Part shown: one piece after another, positions 1 to 9,062 of the stretch | How the letters are laid out: each line of letters starts with the position of its first letter | How positions within the stretch are numbered: position 1 is the stretch's first letter | Assembly: GCA_947073645.1 (NCBI GenBank) | Contig: CAMTMK010000005.1 | Span: forward strand, 31,977 to 95,976 | Origin: an uncultured bacterium | GTDB taxonomy: Bacteria; Cyanobacteriota; Vampirovibrionia; Gastranaerophilales; Gastranaerophilaceae | Length of the DNA: 64,000 nucleotides | Reading direction: 5' to 3' | Position numbers and translations under genes: made by a program | The notes under the pieces: generated by a model | Seen by the model: the letters and a program-made list of their open reading frames with translations, nothing else | Databases searched by the model: none | What the model was told of the DNA's origin: nothing

Positions 1-106
1 CATATTCATAACTTCTGTATGCCCTGACATTACAATCAAGTTGTTCAGCCATTTGCTGTTGATTGTAACGTAATGTAACACGAATTTGTTTAAGTCTATC
101 TTTCAA
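1..106 (-). CDS. XRE-family (CI-like) repressor, N-terminal part, truncated by window start
   Basis: Minus-strand TTG start at 106 with AAAGG upstream; translation LKDRLKQIRVTLRYNQQQMAEQLDCNVRAYRSYEY is a typical HTH_3; divergent from early genes. Confidence 0.65.
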   Translation of the reverse strand, partial: MKDRLKQIRVTLRYNQQQMAEQLDCNVRAYRSYEY

Positions 107-139
107 GAAATATAACCTTTTCTAATGTGTTTGGCTGAT

Positions 140-200
140 ATTTTTACACAAATGTTGTAAAATGTGTTGACAATTTACGTAAAGTGTGTAAATATAAAAA
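140..200 (+). promoter_or_regulatory. Divergent early promoter/operator region
   Basis: TTGACA at 167-172, 17-bp spacer, AAATAT at 190-195; dyads TTTACA-N7-TGTAAA at 143-161 and TTTACGTAAA at 174-183 flank/overlap the promoter. Confidence 0.5.
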
Positions 201-341
201 CCGAGAGTATCTAAATTTAATTACATAATAACACAAGACAAGCAATCATTGTCTGTTTAATTACGTTTGTTTAAAAAATCTTAATAGACGTTTCTCTGTG
301 TTGCAGTGAAATTAAATTTTTATGCTGAAAATGAGGTCTAA

Positions 342-482
342 ATGGATAAAGTTATTTTTAGAAAGAAAATTGGCGAAATCACTGTACAAGCTACTTTTGA
401 TGATATTGTTTATTCAAAAGAGGAAAGTAACAGACTTATTGCTGAATTTCTTTTTATTTTAACAGATAGCAAACTTGAATAA
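342..482 (+). CDS. small hypothetical phage protein (46 aa)
   Basis: ORF MDKVIFRKKIGEITVQATFDD..., first early-operon ORF. Confidence 0.45.
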   Translation: MDKVIFRKKIGEITVQATFDDIVYSKEESNRLIAEFLFILTDSKLE

Positions 483-538
483 AAGTTTTTTACTAGAATG
501 TTGTGAGATTTAACAAAATTTATAAGAAAGGATAAAAA

Positions 539-784
539 ATGTTTAAATTTTTTGAGAGAGCTATTAGAGCTAAAAAATTAGCCAATACACCAAGACCGGT
601 AAAAATTAATGCAATAACTAATATTGTTGCAAACATTATTCGACAAAAACCGAATGAATTAATGCCTGTTATTTCGAGGATTGGTGTTGTGATGAATTAT
701 ATTCAGCAGAAAAATTTGGTCGATTTTTATTTTATGAATAGAAAATTGTTGCCAAGTTTATGTGCTGATTTGAATTGTTTATAA
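539..784 (+). CDS. hypothetical phage protein
   Basis: ORF with upstream AGAAAGGA ribosome-binding-like sequence. Confidence 0.6.
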   Translation: MFKFFERAIRAKKLANTPRPVKINAITNIVANIIRQKPNELMPVISRIGVVMNYIQQKNLVDFYFMNRKLLPSLCADLNCL

Positions 785-862
785 AAATACTCCTATAGAT
801 GTTTTGCGGACTTTTCGAATCTTTTAGTCCGCTTTTCTTAGGAGATTCTGGGAGAAATTAAT

Positions 863-1168
863 ATGCCAAAATCAAAAAAACAAATGATTGCAGAACTTGA
901 AAGTTTAAAAGAAGAGCTTCCAAAACGTGAAAAAATTGGAGCATTAAAAGAAACTGAGGGATTTAGACTTGCTATTGAACAATACAAGGAGGAATTTACT
1001 GAGGCTATAAATGCTGAAGATAAAAAAGCTATTGGTAATTGTAAAAAAATATTGGATTTGTTGATAGATTTTCAATCTTTTTTAAGTACTCAGCAGCAAC
1101 GTGCTGAAAGAATTCCCGAATTAATTTCGGATATTGAATATGATTTATCACAAAATAAATTCTGGTAA
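863..1168 (+). CDS. hypothetical phage protein, coiled-coil-like
   Basis: ORF, early operon context, charged helical composition. Confidence 0.6.
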   Translation: MPKSKKQMIAELESLKEELPKREKIGALKETEGFRLAIEQYKEEFTEAINAEDKKAIGNCKKILDLLIDFQSFLSTQQQRAERIPELISDIEYDLSQNKFW

Positions 1169-1185
1169 AAAGGTGAAGGGTTAAT

Positions 1186-1662
1186 ATGGAAAATACAACT
1201 ATTTTTCTAAATGGACGCGAATATCCAGCTGTTAAAACTCGAAATATTTTAGCAGCTGAAAAAGTAGAAGGTAGATATGAAGAGTATAAAATAAGCGTAA
1301 AACATGGCGGACTTATGTCAAAATTGTTTGTCAAACCTCTTAATTTTTGGTTAGAAAGTAAATTTGCAGGTACATTTTTTTACGATTTAAATAATGATAG
1401 AATTTCGTGGCTTTTATGGTCTGAATATGATCCTCAGTATCTTTTTATTTTTAGGAGATTTGTTGATGTTCTGGAAGATGATGATGTTATTTTTGTTTCA
1501 GTAAGACGTGGAAGAATGATTGACAGGTATAAAATTAAAATTGCTGAATTACGTCCTTTACTTGGCTGTGGAGAAGATAAATACGGATTATATCCTGTTG
1601 AAAAGTTTTATTTTTCAAAATTGCAGTCAAAAATTTACAAGGGTAGTTATGCGAAAAGATGA
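1186..1662 (+). CDS. hypothetical phage protein
   Basis: ORF, early operon context. Confidence 0.6.
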   Translation: MENTTIFLNGREYPAVKTRNILAAEKVEGRYEEYKISVKHGGLMSKLFVKPLNFWLESKFAGTFFYDLNNDRISWLLWSEYDPQYLFIFRRFVDVLEDDDVIFVSVRRGRMIDRYKIKIAELRPLLGCGEDKYGLYPVEKFYFSKLQSKIYKGSYAKR

Positions 1663-1775
1663 ACTTTTGATAGAAAATGAGCAGCTAAAAAAAGATTTGG
1701 CTGATGTCTGCGAACATCACAAACGTTTAACAAGATTGCTTAATCAGAAAATAGATGAGATTGCGAGTTTGAAAA

Positions 1776-1985
1776 ATGAAAAGAAAATTAAGTCCAAGAG
1801 AAAGTGAAGTATACACAATGATTGTAAGCGGAAAAACAAATAGAGAAATTTGGAATGAACTTTGCATAAGTCGAAAAACTTTAGAAAATCATATAAGCAG
1901 GATTTATGACAAAAAAGAAGTTTCTAATCGTATAGAATTAATGCAGCAACATTATAGGAGATTTGAAAATGCAAGAATTAGTTGA
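1776..1985 (+). CDS. LuxR/GerE-type HTH-only protein
   Basis: LSPRESEVYTMIVSGKTNREIWNELCISRKTLENHISRIYDKKEV matches the GerE HTH pattern; no receiver domain. Confidence 0.7.
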   Translation: MKRKLSPRESEVYTMIVSGKTNREIWNELCISRKTLENHISRIYDKKEVSNRIELMQQHYRRFENARIS

Positions 1986-2103
1986 GTTTATAGTTTTTTT
2001 ACTTGTTTTAGTATTATTGTCTGGCTTTATGTTGGCAGATATCATTCATGATTATTGTAAAAAGCATGTTGATAATTGCGAGAATGAGGATGAGCTTTTG
2101 TGA
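1969..2103 (+). CDS. small single-TM protein
   Basis: MQELVEFIVFLLVLVLLSGFMLADIIHDYCKK..., stop overlaps the GTG start at 2100. Confidence 0.45.
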   Translation: MQELVEFIVFLLVLVLLSGFMLADIIHDYCKKHVDNCENEDELL

Positions 2104-2933
2104 AAGAATTAGGTGGGCGAATTCATACATACTATGGTGCAACGGAAAGTTTACAGAAATATTCGGGCGGAAGTGCATATAGTGATTTGATTTTTTTTAT
2201 TAAGCAAGCTGTAAAAATGAATGATGAGGAAGCTGAAGCTTACAAACATATTTGTGAACTTTTGAAAAAAGATAGAAATTTAATAAAAAATTATTTATTG
2301 AGTCTAAAATGCGCTGCTGCTAACAATGCAAGCCAAAAAACGGAATGTGAGGTAAAAAGAAAAATGGCAGTATTGGAGAAAAATAGAAAACTTGAACTTC
2401 TTGATCTTTTAAATACAACTGAGCAAAAAGTAATTGCTGAAATTGTAAAAGGTACTGAATTTAATAAGATTGCACAAAATGTCGGTATTACTGACGGTAC
2501 TTTCAGTTGTATTATGAGTGGAATTTATAAAAAGACGTCTAAATTTATAACTTATGAACAAAGGGTAAAGAAAACTGCATTATACGGCTATATTTTTGGC
2601 AAATGTGGATTTGCACACGGAGAAGAACTGATTATTAAAAGTGATACGACTAAAAAAACTGTTATTAAAAAGTCTGAAGTTAAGGTTGATAAGTTAAAAG
2701 TGCAAGAAACACTTGCGCCAAAAGCTATAAATGATAATTATGTTTTGACACGAACTCTTAATATATTATATGAAAAATTTGATGAATGCTGCTTAACTAT
2801 CGGTAAAGAAGCTGTTATGGGAAATGTACAGAAAGCTATTGAAAGTGAAATGAGTAGAAAAGGCAGAGGTTATGGAAATGCAATCGAAGTTTTAACTATG
2901 TTACGTAAGGATTTGGGAGGTGAACGATGCTAG
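2100..2933 (+). CDS. hypothetical phage protein with internal HTH-like segment
   Basis: GTG-start ORF; segment LNTTEQKVIAEIVKGTEFNKIAQNVGITDGTFSCIMSGIYKK resembles a LuxR/sigma4-like HTH. Confidence 0.6.
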   Translation: MKELGGRIHTYYGATESLQKYSGGSAYSDLIFFIKQAVKMNDEEAEAYKHICELLKKDRNLIKNYLLSLKCAAANNASQKTECEVKRKMAVLEKNRKLELLDLLNTTEQKVIAEIVKGTEFNKIAQNVGITDGTFSCIMSGIYKKTSKFITYEQRVKKTALYGYIFGKCGFAHGEELIIKSDTTKKTVIKKSEVKVDKLKVQETLAPKAINDNYVLTRTLNILYEKFDECCLTIGKEAVMGNVQKAIESEMSRKGRGYGNAIEVLTMLRKDLGGERC

Positions 2934-3078
2934 ATGATACTTGTGTAAAATTTGAAGAACTTGCTTCAAGAATTAATCAAATTTATCTTGATCTAAAAAG
3001 TGGTATTCCAAAAGCTAGAGAAATATATAATCTTGATGATGTTATTACAGAATTAAATCAACTTGCAGGTAATAGAGA

Positions 3079-4167
3079 ATGATTATAAAAATAAAAGCTG
3101 AAGATTTAACAAAAGTTTTAAGTAAAATAAAATATATTGCAAAATCGGATAAAAATCGACCAGAGCTCGGGTCAGGATTATTTGAGACAGGTTGTAATGG
3201 AATAACAACAATTTCTGTATCAAGTTTAGTTGACAGTGCAATAGTGTCTATTTCTGCTGAAATTATTCAAGACGGAAAATGTATGATTGATATTGCGCAG
3301 CTTATAAGTATTCTTTCAACAATGTCAGGCGAAGTTGAAATTGAATATAACCCTGATAATTCTGTTGTATGGATAAAAAATAAAAAAACAAAATGCAGAT
3401 TGAATTCATTGGATGTAAAAAAGTTTCTTCCAAGAATTAATATTTCAGATGTTGAGTCAGATTTTATTATTTCATCTAAAGATTTAAAAGAAGGATTGCA
3501 GAAAACTATCAAATTTGTTGATTCAAATTCTAACGCTATTATGTCAGGTGTTTGTGTTAATGTTCAAAATAATCTTGTAAAATTCATTGCAACTAATGGA
3601 AGTTATATGTCGATAGCTGTTAGAAGTGTAAAAGATGAAGAATTTGGGCGCAGTTTTAACTTTGTTTTACCAAGAGCTTCTGTTGCTAATATTTTACCAA
3701 TGCTCAACGGAAATGAGGATGTTTATTTAAAATTCAATTCAAGCAGATGTTGTTTTGAATTCTCTCAGGTTTTATATTGTACTGGACTTTTGGAAGGGAA
3801 ATATCCTAATTGTGAAGGGTTTATTGCTAAAGAGTATGATGTGGACTTTAGTGTTAATAAAAGTGATTTAAAACGAGTCCTGGAGAGAATAAGTATTGTT
3901 GAAACTAAAAATGATAAGCATAGGGTGTTTTTTACTGTTAAAGGTGTATTAGCAACAATTGAAGCTAAGGATTATAAATGCAATGACGTTTTGGAACTTG
4001 TAGAAAAAAATGGCAATGATATTTCATTTGTATTAAACCGTTTGTTTCTTGAAGATGTTATATCTGTTTTGCAGGTTGAAAATATGCGATTTAAGATGAC
4101 CTCAAGTCGAAGTCCTATAATATTACCTGATGTAGGTGATACGTATTTGATTATGCCAATGACTTAG
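3079..4167 (+). CDS. dnaN: DNA polymerase III beta sliding clamp homologue (phage-encoded)
   Basis: 362 aa; DnaN-like pattern over full length, C-terminal SSRSPIILPDVGDTYLIMPMT resembles the clamp YLIMPMR end. Confidence 0.85.
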   Translation: MIIKIKAEDLTKVLSKIKYIAKSDKNRPELGSGLFETGCNGITTISVSSLVDSAIVSISAEIIQDGKCMIDIAQLISILSTMSGEVEIEYNPDNSVVWIKNKKTKCRLNSLDVKKFLPRINISDVESDFIISSKDLKEGLQKTIKFVDSNSNAIMSGVCVNVQNNLVKFIATNGSYMSIAVRSVKDEEFGRSFNFVLPRASVANILPMLNGNEDVYLKFNSSRCCFEFSQVLYCTGLLEGKYPNCEGFIAKEYDVDFSVNKSDLKRVLERISIVETKNDKHRVFFTVKGVLATIEAKDYKCNDVLELVEKNGNDISFVLNRLFLEDVISVLQVENMRFKMTSSRSPIILPDVGDTYLIMPMT

Positions 4168-4183
4168 TTTTAATAAAGAGAGG

Positions 4184-4516
4184 ATGAAAATGTTTGAAGA
4201 ATTTGAAAAATTTGAAGAAAAAACTTTTGTTGGATTCTGTACTGAACCAGAAATAAAGTTCAATGACAAGGGGACTGCTATTTGTAAATTCGGTATTCCG
4301 TTAGGCGGTGATAAAAAAGCTGAAAAACCTTTATGGTTAAATTGTAAACTTTATAAAGAAGCCGCAGAAGCTTTTGCCGAATGTTGTCAAAAAGGCTGTC
4401 TAGTAAAAGTTTGCGGAAAGTTTTATCAATATGAGTATAATTCAAATATTTATACAGAATTTTTGGTTAGAGATTTTATTAAAATTTCAGACCCTATAGA
4501 AAAGAAAGAGGACTAA
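4184..4516 (+). CDS. ssb: single-stranded DNA-binding protein (OB fold)
   Basis: FVGFCTEPEIKFNDKGTAICKFGIPLGGDKKAEKPLWLNCKLYKEAAEAFAECCQKGCLVKVCGKF is SSB-like. Confidence 0.75.
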   Translation: MKMFEEFEKFEEKTFVGFCTEPEIKFNDKGTAICKFGIPLGGDKKAEKPLWLNCKLYKEAAEAFAECCQKGCLVKVCGKFYQYEYNSNIYTEFLVRDFIKISDPIEKKED

Positions 4517-4894
4517 TATGGCTAATATTATTAGATTTAAAAAGAATTATCAAAAACTTTGCAATCAGGCTAATGCCCGTCTTGTCTGGATTGATGAAAT
4601 TCGGGACTGTGATTTTATTTTGAATTAAAAAAGCTTATAGAGACTGGTTATTCAAAACATCTGACAGAGATGTAAGCAAGTATGAGAATATCAAGCTTGA
4701 TGAAGTTCACGACCTTGAATATTGGATTGTAGCTTACAGAACAATTACAGGCGCTTGTAGCTTTGGTACCGAAAATTTCCTTGATAACAACCAAGAAAAA
4801 TATAAAAAAGAAATGACCTTAGAAGAAGTTTTCAAAGCAACAGAAGGGCAATACGGACACAATACGTTTAAAGAATTTTTCGAAAGGAACTAAA

Positions 4895-5281
4895 ATGACA
4901 GATTATATTGAAAATATGATGAAAACGGCAAGAATAAAGCCTTGTTACCAGAAACGCATAGAATGTAAAGATGGATATGAGATAGGGCATTCTTGCAATA
5001 ATCCACCTTGTATTTCCTGCGATAAAGCAGTATTTGAAGATGTTTATCCAGTGTTCACTGCAGAAAAACAACTGGAGATTATTAAGCTGATAGGTAAATC
5101 AACTGATTTACATTACTTTGGGTACGGAATGTCATCTTTATCTGAAAGCTCAGATGAAGGTGTAATAGAAGTTAAAAATAACGACTTCCCCCAAGCCCTC
5201 GCCCGGCTAACAACCGAGCTGATGAAGGCTAACGAATTAGATAAGAAGAAAGTGAAAGGAATTTTGGAAGATGCAAGATAG
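4895..5281 (+). CDS. hypothetical phage protein, Cys-rich N-terminal half
   Basis: ORF in operon. Confidence 0.6.
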   Translation: MTDYIENMMKTARIKPCYQKRIECKDGYEIGHSCNNPPCISCDKAVFEDVYPVFTAEKQLEIIKLIGKSTDLHYFGYGMSSLSESSDEGVIEVKNNDFPQALARLTTELMKANELDKKKVKGILEDAR

Positions 5282-5651
5282 GTTTAGGTTTAGAGCGTGG
5301 AATACTCAAACAAAAATAATGAAAGAAGTGTCGCAAATATCATTTGATGATAAACAGATTGCGGAGTATGCACCAAATGATAAAGTTTCAATACACTTAA
5401 ATTTCCAACCTCATTTTATTTTAATGCAATGTACCGGTTTACGCGACAAAAACGGCAAGCTCATTTTTGAGGGAGATATTGTTAAAGATGACCACGCAGC
5501 ACTACATCAAGTTAAATGGTGTTATAACTGTTTTGCATTGTACCCATTATTTAAAAATGGTTACACAATAGGTATTGTAAACGATGAAATTGAGATTATC
5601 GGCAACATCTACGAACACCCCGAGCTACTACCAGAGGAGGTGCAAGCGTGA
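5271..5651 (+). CDS. YopX family protein
   Basis: RFRFRAWNTQTKIMKEV...LMQCTGLRDKNGKLIFEGDIVK...EIEIIGNIYEHPELL is the YopX signature. Confidence 0.88.
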   Translation: MQDRFRFRAWNTQTKIMKEVSQISFDDKQIAEYAPNDKVSIHLNFQPHFILMQCTGLRDKNGKLIFEGDIVKDDHAALHQVKWCYNCFALYPLFKNGYTIGIVNDEIEIIGNIYEHPELLPEEVQA

Positions 5652-5893
5652 GTAAACTATTACTTTATATTGCTAATAGAACAAATCCTGAAACTGCAAT
5701 ATTGTATTTAATTTTATCTCAACGAAAACCTGATGATATTTATATTCATACAAAAAATATAACTGCAACCTACGGCATAACCAGATATAAAATAAAACGT
5801 TCTTTAAAATTATTGCAAGAATTAAATTTAATTCATATTAAATATGGTGTAGGTAATCAGTGGCAAGTAATAATAAGGAAGAAAAATAAATGA
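5648..5893 (+). CDS. small winged-HTH-like protein
   Basis: ITATYGITRYKIKRSLKLLQELNLIHIKYGVGNQWQV looks like a wHTH. Confidence 0.5.
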   Translation: MSKLLLYIANRTNPETAILYLILSQRKPDDIYIHTKNITATYGITRYKIKRSLKLLQELNLIHIKYGVGNQWQVIIRKKNK

Positions 5894-5902
5894 GGTAGAA
5901 CA

Positions 5903-6073
5903 ATGAAACAATATGAAATTTGGTTAACATCAGGCGATAAAATGGGACTATTAAAAAGATACCCATTTAAGCTACAAGCCATTATTTGGTGCTTTTTAAA
6001 TAAATTTATTACTACAGGTAGAGGTTACTATTTCTTAGACCCAAGAATTGAAATCAAAGAGGTGAATCAATGA
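5903..6073 (+). CDS. small hypothetical protein (56 aa)
   Basis: ORF MKQYEIWLTSGDKMGLLKRYPFKLQAIIWCFLNKF... Confidence 0.45.
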   Translation: MKQYEIWLTSGDKMGLLKRYPFKLQAIIWCFLNKFITTGRGYYFLDPRIEIKEVNQ

Positions 6074-6117
6074 CAGATAAAGAAGTAATAATAGATGGCT
6101 AATAAGGGATAAGTAAG

Positions 6118-6702
6118 TTAAAATTCTTCCAGTTCATCAATTTGGCATTTATTACCATTAGAATTTTTAACCCTGTAAAGATATTCCAACATCACTATAT
6201 TGTCATATTTCCAAATATTACGCATAGTATTTGCAAAATCATTATAGGGCAACTCATAAAGAAACCCTGTCAAAAGGTCAGAATGTTCTGTTATAAAAGC
6301 ACAGAAAGCAGTTTTATACGAAGAATAAAAACTTACTTCTTGTCCGTTTATACAGGCTTTCAATGTTTTTTTACTAACTTTTAATAACTTGTTTTTATAA
6401 TCAATTATATATGACAACTTTGTTTCGTTAGTAATATCGAAAGTTTGAAAATCAGGCAGGTTGTTTGTATGCGTATCAAAATCTAATGAATAAAGTTTAT
6501 CAGGTAAAACAATTATTTCAGAAGATTGAGAAACATATTCAAAATCCTTTATATATGGCAATTCTTTAATATCCTTACGCCGCATACGATAAAGAAGCTG
6601 ACGTATTGCAAAATCTTCTTCTCCTGACAGCTTAAAATATTTTCCTTTTTTGCGGTCAGGTTTGCGATAACCTTTTGGACGTCCAACTGATTTTTTTTCC
6701 AT
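6118..6702 (-). CDS. hypothetical protein, lone minus-strand gene in early region
   Basis: Likely start MEKKSVGRPKGYRKPDRKKGKYFK at 6702 rather than the track start at 6786; basic N-terminus with AT-hook-like GRPKG. Confidence 0.6.
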   Translation of the reverse strand: MEKKSVGRPKGYRKPDRKKGKYFKLSGEEDFAIRQLLYRMRRKDIKELPYIKDFEYVSQSSEIIVLPDKLYSLDFDTHTNNLPDFQTFDITNETKLSYIIDYKNKLLKVSKKTLKACINGQEVSFYSSYKTAFCAFITEHSDLLTGFLYELPYNDFANTMRNIWKYDNIVMLEYLYRVKNSNGNKCQIDELEEF

Positions 6703-6768
6703 AAAATATATACTAATACAAGAATAATTAAAAGTATATACTTTTAATAAGAGAGGAGTTTTAAACAA

Positions 6769-6984
6769 ATGAAACTTACAACCCAAGAAATAGAGATATT
6801 AAAACGCTTATCTCTTTCTAATAAGGAAATTGCAAAACATTTAGCATTAAGTTTAAGCACTACAAAACGACATATACATAATATTTTTAATAAACTGTCC
6901 TTTGTACCGCAAAACAGATGCGCAATTATGCTGTATGCAATAAAAGAACAAATTATACTATTAGAAGACACAATAACGGAGTAA
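6769..6984 (+). CDS. LuxR/GerE-type HTH-only protein
   Basis: LTTQEIEILKRLSLSNKEIAKHLALSLSTTKRHIHNIFNKL matches GerE HTH; AGAGAGGAG upstream. Confidence 0.82.
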   Translation: MKLTTQEIEILKRLSLSNKEIAKHLALSLSTTKRHIHNIFNKLSFVPQNRCAIMLYAIKEQIILLEDTITE

Positions 6985-6987
6985 AAA

Positions 6988-7446
6988 ATGAGCAATTTAT
7001 TAGATAAAATCTGTGCACTAAGAGATTTAATTGCAGATAAAAAATATTCAAAATTTAAATACCTAAAAATGGAATTATTACAACTTAAAGAAGAAATACA
7101 TAGACAAATCAGCAAAAAGAATGCTGATAACAAGCATGAGCTTGAATTTACAGCTCAAGATTTACGGGAACTTGCTACGGATATTCGAACAATGATGAAC
7201 GATTGGTCAGAAATTATGAACCCTGATAAAAATATCAAATCGATAGATACTAATATTAAAGACGGAGTCGTTGATATAAATCCGTTCCTAGATAAAGTAG
7301 TACCGATTATGCAAGTAAGAACTTTGATTATGCAGCCTTTGATTGAGCTTTTAAACCTAATTGAATATCACGCAGCATTTTTATACTATTTAGAACTCTC
7401 TATAGAAGATGAATTCGCACTCAAGTACACAGAAAGGGTAATTTAA
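6988..7446 (+). CDS. hypothetical phage protein
   Basis: ORF in operon. Confidence 0.6.
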   Translation: MSNLLDKICALRDLIADKKYSKFKYLKMELLQLKEEIHRQISKKNADNKHELEFTAQDLRELATDIRTMMNDWSEIMNPDKNIKSIDTNIKDGVVDINPFLDKVVPIMQVRTLIMQPLIELLNLIEYHAAFLYYLELSIEDEFALKYTERVI

Positions 7447-7907
7447 TGAAAATGAACCAAAAAGGACGAGGAAATGATTATTTCGAAACACCTGCTCATA
7501 TTTTTAATCAATTAGATGACATTTTTAATTTTAATTGTGATGTTGCTTGTAATCATCATAATGCTTGTTGTGTAAATTTTATTAGTGAAGATGACGATAG
7601 CTTAAAAATAGATTGGGGGAATTATAGATGTTTTTGTAATCCACCTTTTAGCAAAAAAGCTGAATTTATAAAAAAAGCTTATAACGAAGTTATAAATGGG
7701 AATTGTCCTATTTGCGTAATGATTTTGCCTTTAAATTCTATGGATACCAAAGTATGGCACGAATATATAGAGGGTAAATTCCATTATGAAATTTTACAGG
7801 GCAGAATATCTTTTATAGATTCAGAAACAAAACAACCTAAAAAGGGAAATAATTCAGGAACTGTAATTGTATATTTCAAAAAACGGATAAGGACAAGATA
7901 TGGATAA
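7446..7907 (+). CDS. phage N-6-adenine DNA methyltransferase (Dam-like)
   Basis: DYFETPAHIFNQLD...CNPPFSKKAEFIKKAY...MILPLNSMDTKVWHEYI; NPPF catalytic motif. Confidence 0.85.
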   Translation: MKMNQKGRGNDYFETPAHIFNQLDDIFNFNCDVACNHHNACCVNFISEDDDSLKIDWGNYRCFCNPPFSKKAEFIKKAYNEVINGNCPICVMILPLNSMDTKVWHEYIEGKFHYEILQGRISFIDSETKQPKKGNNSGTVIVYFKKRIRTRYG

Positions 7908-8082
7908 AGAATTATTGATAAGACAAATTAATCAAGCTCAACAAGAGCTTGCAAACTCTGCTTTGTGGATGCAGGATGCAATTGCTAATTTTAATTATAA
8001 ACGCGGGTATCTTGCTGCACTTCAGGCAACTTTGAAGCTTAAAGAAAATAAGCTTGATAAACATGTAGAAACAAATAATTAG
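7900..8082 (+). CDS. hypothetical small protein
   Basis: ORF in operon. Confidence 0.5.
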   Translation: MDKELLIRQINQAQQELANSALWMQDAIANFNYKRGYLAALQATLKLKENKLDKHVETNN

Positions 8083-8090
8083 GTGTAAAT

Positions 8091-9062
8091 ATGGATTATG
8101 GTTTTAACGTAGAATTAGCGCAGAAAATTGGTGTCAACGAGGCTATTGTGGTTCGTAACTTTCAATTTTGGCTGCAAAAAAATAAAGCTAACAATAAAAA
8201 TTTTTGTGAGGGGCGATTCTGGACTTACAATTCACTTGATGCGCTTTGCAAAATATTTCCGTTTTGGAGTAAAGACCAGATACGTAATATTTTGAAAAAA
8301 TTAACTTCTGCAAATATTTTGATTAAAGGTAATTTTAATAAAAATATTTATGACAAAACAGTTTGGTATTCAATAAATGATGAAATATTGGCTCAATTGC
8401 TCGGAGGTGATAAACTTCCCGAACAAAATGAAATTAATAACGATAAGATACAAAAAGAGCCTAAAAGTATCGAAATGGTCGATATGGTAAATTTACCATA
8501 TCGACATGGTGAAAATCCCACATCGACATGGGAAAATCACCACATCGATATGGTAAATTCCCCACTTCGATGTGGTAAAATTACCACACCTATACCAGAT
8601 ATAAACACAGATAGTAAACCATGTGATAAAACACATACACATAAGTGTGTGCGTGAAATTTTTTCAAACAGTCCAGAGGTTGATGAATTTTGCGCGGATT
8701 ATAAGGCTATAAAAGGCTCGGAAGTTATTGCGCTAAAGGAAAAGACTGAAATTGCAAAAGTTTTGACTGCTGAAAATGGATATGATAAGGAGTTTTGGTG
8801 TGCTGTTTTTAAAAAATCTCTCGGCGGGTGGCAAATTAACGAAAATGGCAGAGTGCGAAGAGTGCCATGCGGATTAAAAACAATTTTAGAAGATTATGGT
8901 GCAATATTCCGCAATGAAAAAGGGTTGGAAAAAGTTAGTTCCAACCCTGTACAAGTTATAAAAGTACCCGACTCTGAAATCTCTGATGAGGAACGTGTGA
9001 AAGTTCGTGTATTTAACAACGAGCAAAAGGCCCAATTAAGACAAAAAATCTATAGTTCATGA
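8091..9062 (+). CDS. phage replication/replisome-organizer-like protein
   Basis: N-terminal wHTH-like region (AQKIGVNEAIVVRNFQFWLQKNK...FWTYNSLDALCKIFPFWSKDQIRNILKKLTSANILIKGNFNKNIYDKTVWYSI) typical of replication initiators; carries internal iteron-like repeats. Confidence 0.7.
   Translation: MDYGFNVELAQKIGVNEAIVVRNFQFWLQKNKANNKNFCEGRFWTYNSLDALCKIFPFWSKDQIRNILKKLTSANILIKGNFNKNIYDKTVWYSINDEILAQLLGGDKLPEQNEINNDKIQKEPKSIEMVDMVNLPYRHGENPTSTWENHHIDMVNSPLRCGKITTPIPDINTDSKPCDKTHTHKCVREIFSNSPEVDEFCADYKAIKGSEVIALKEKTEIAKVLTAENGYDKEFWCAVFKKSLGGWQINENGRVRRVPCGLKTILEDYGAIFRNEKGLEKVSSNPVQVIKVPDSEISDEERVKVRVFNNEQKAQLRQKIYSS
8476..8585 (+). repeat. Five tandem 22-bp iteron-like direct repeats (candidate replication origin)
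   Basis: tggtcgatatggtaaatttacc / atatcgacatggtgaaaatccc / acatcgacatgggaaaatcacc / acatcgatatggtaaattcccc / acttcgatgtggtaaaattacc, each exactly 22 bp. Confidence 0.85.

Noticed and set aside
1029-1334. Minus-strand 101-aa ORF
   Set aside because: Overlaps two co-directional early ORFs; composition looks non-coding.
6142-6384. Plus-strand 80-aa ORF
   Set aside because: Antisense to the minus-strand 6118-6702 gene with the more protein-like GRPKG start.
8476-8585. CRISPR array interpretation of the 22-bp repeats
   Set aside because: Units are strictly tandem with no spacers and lie inside a coding gene; iteron reading is better.
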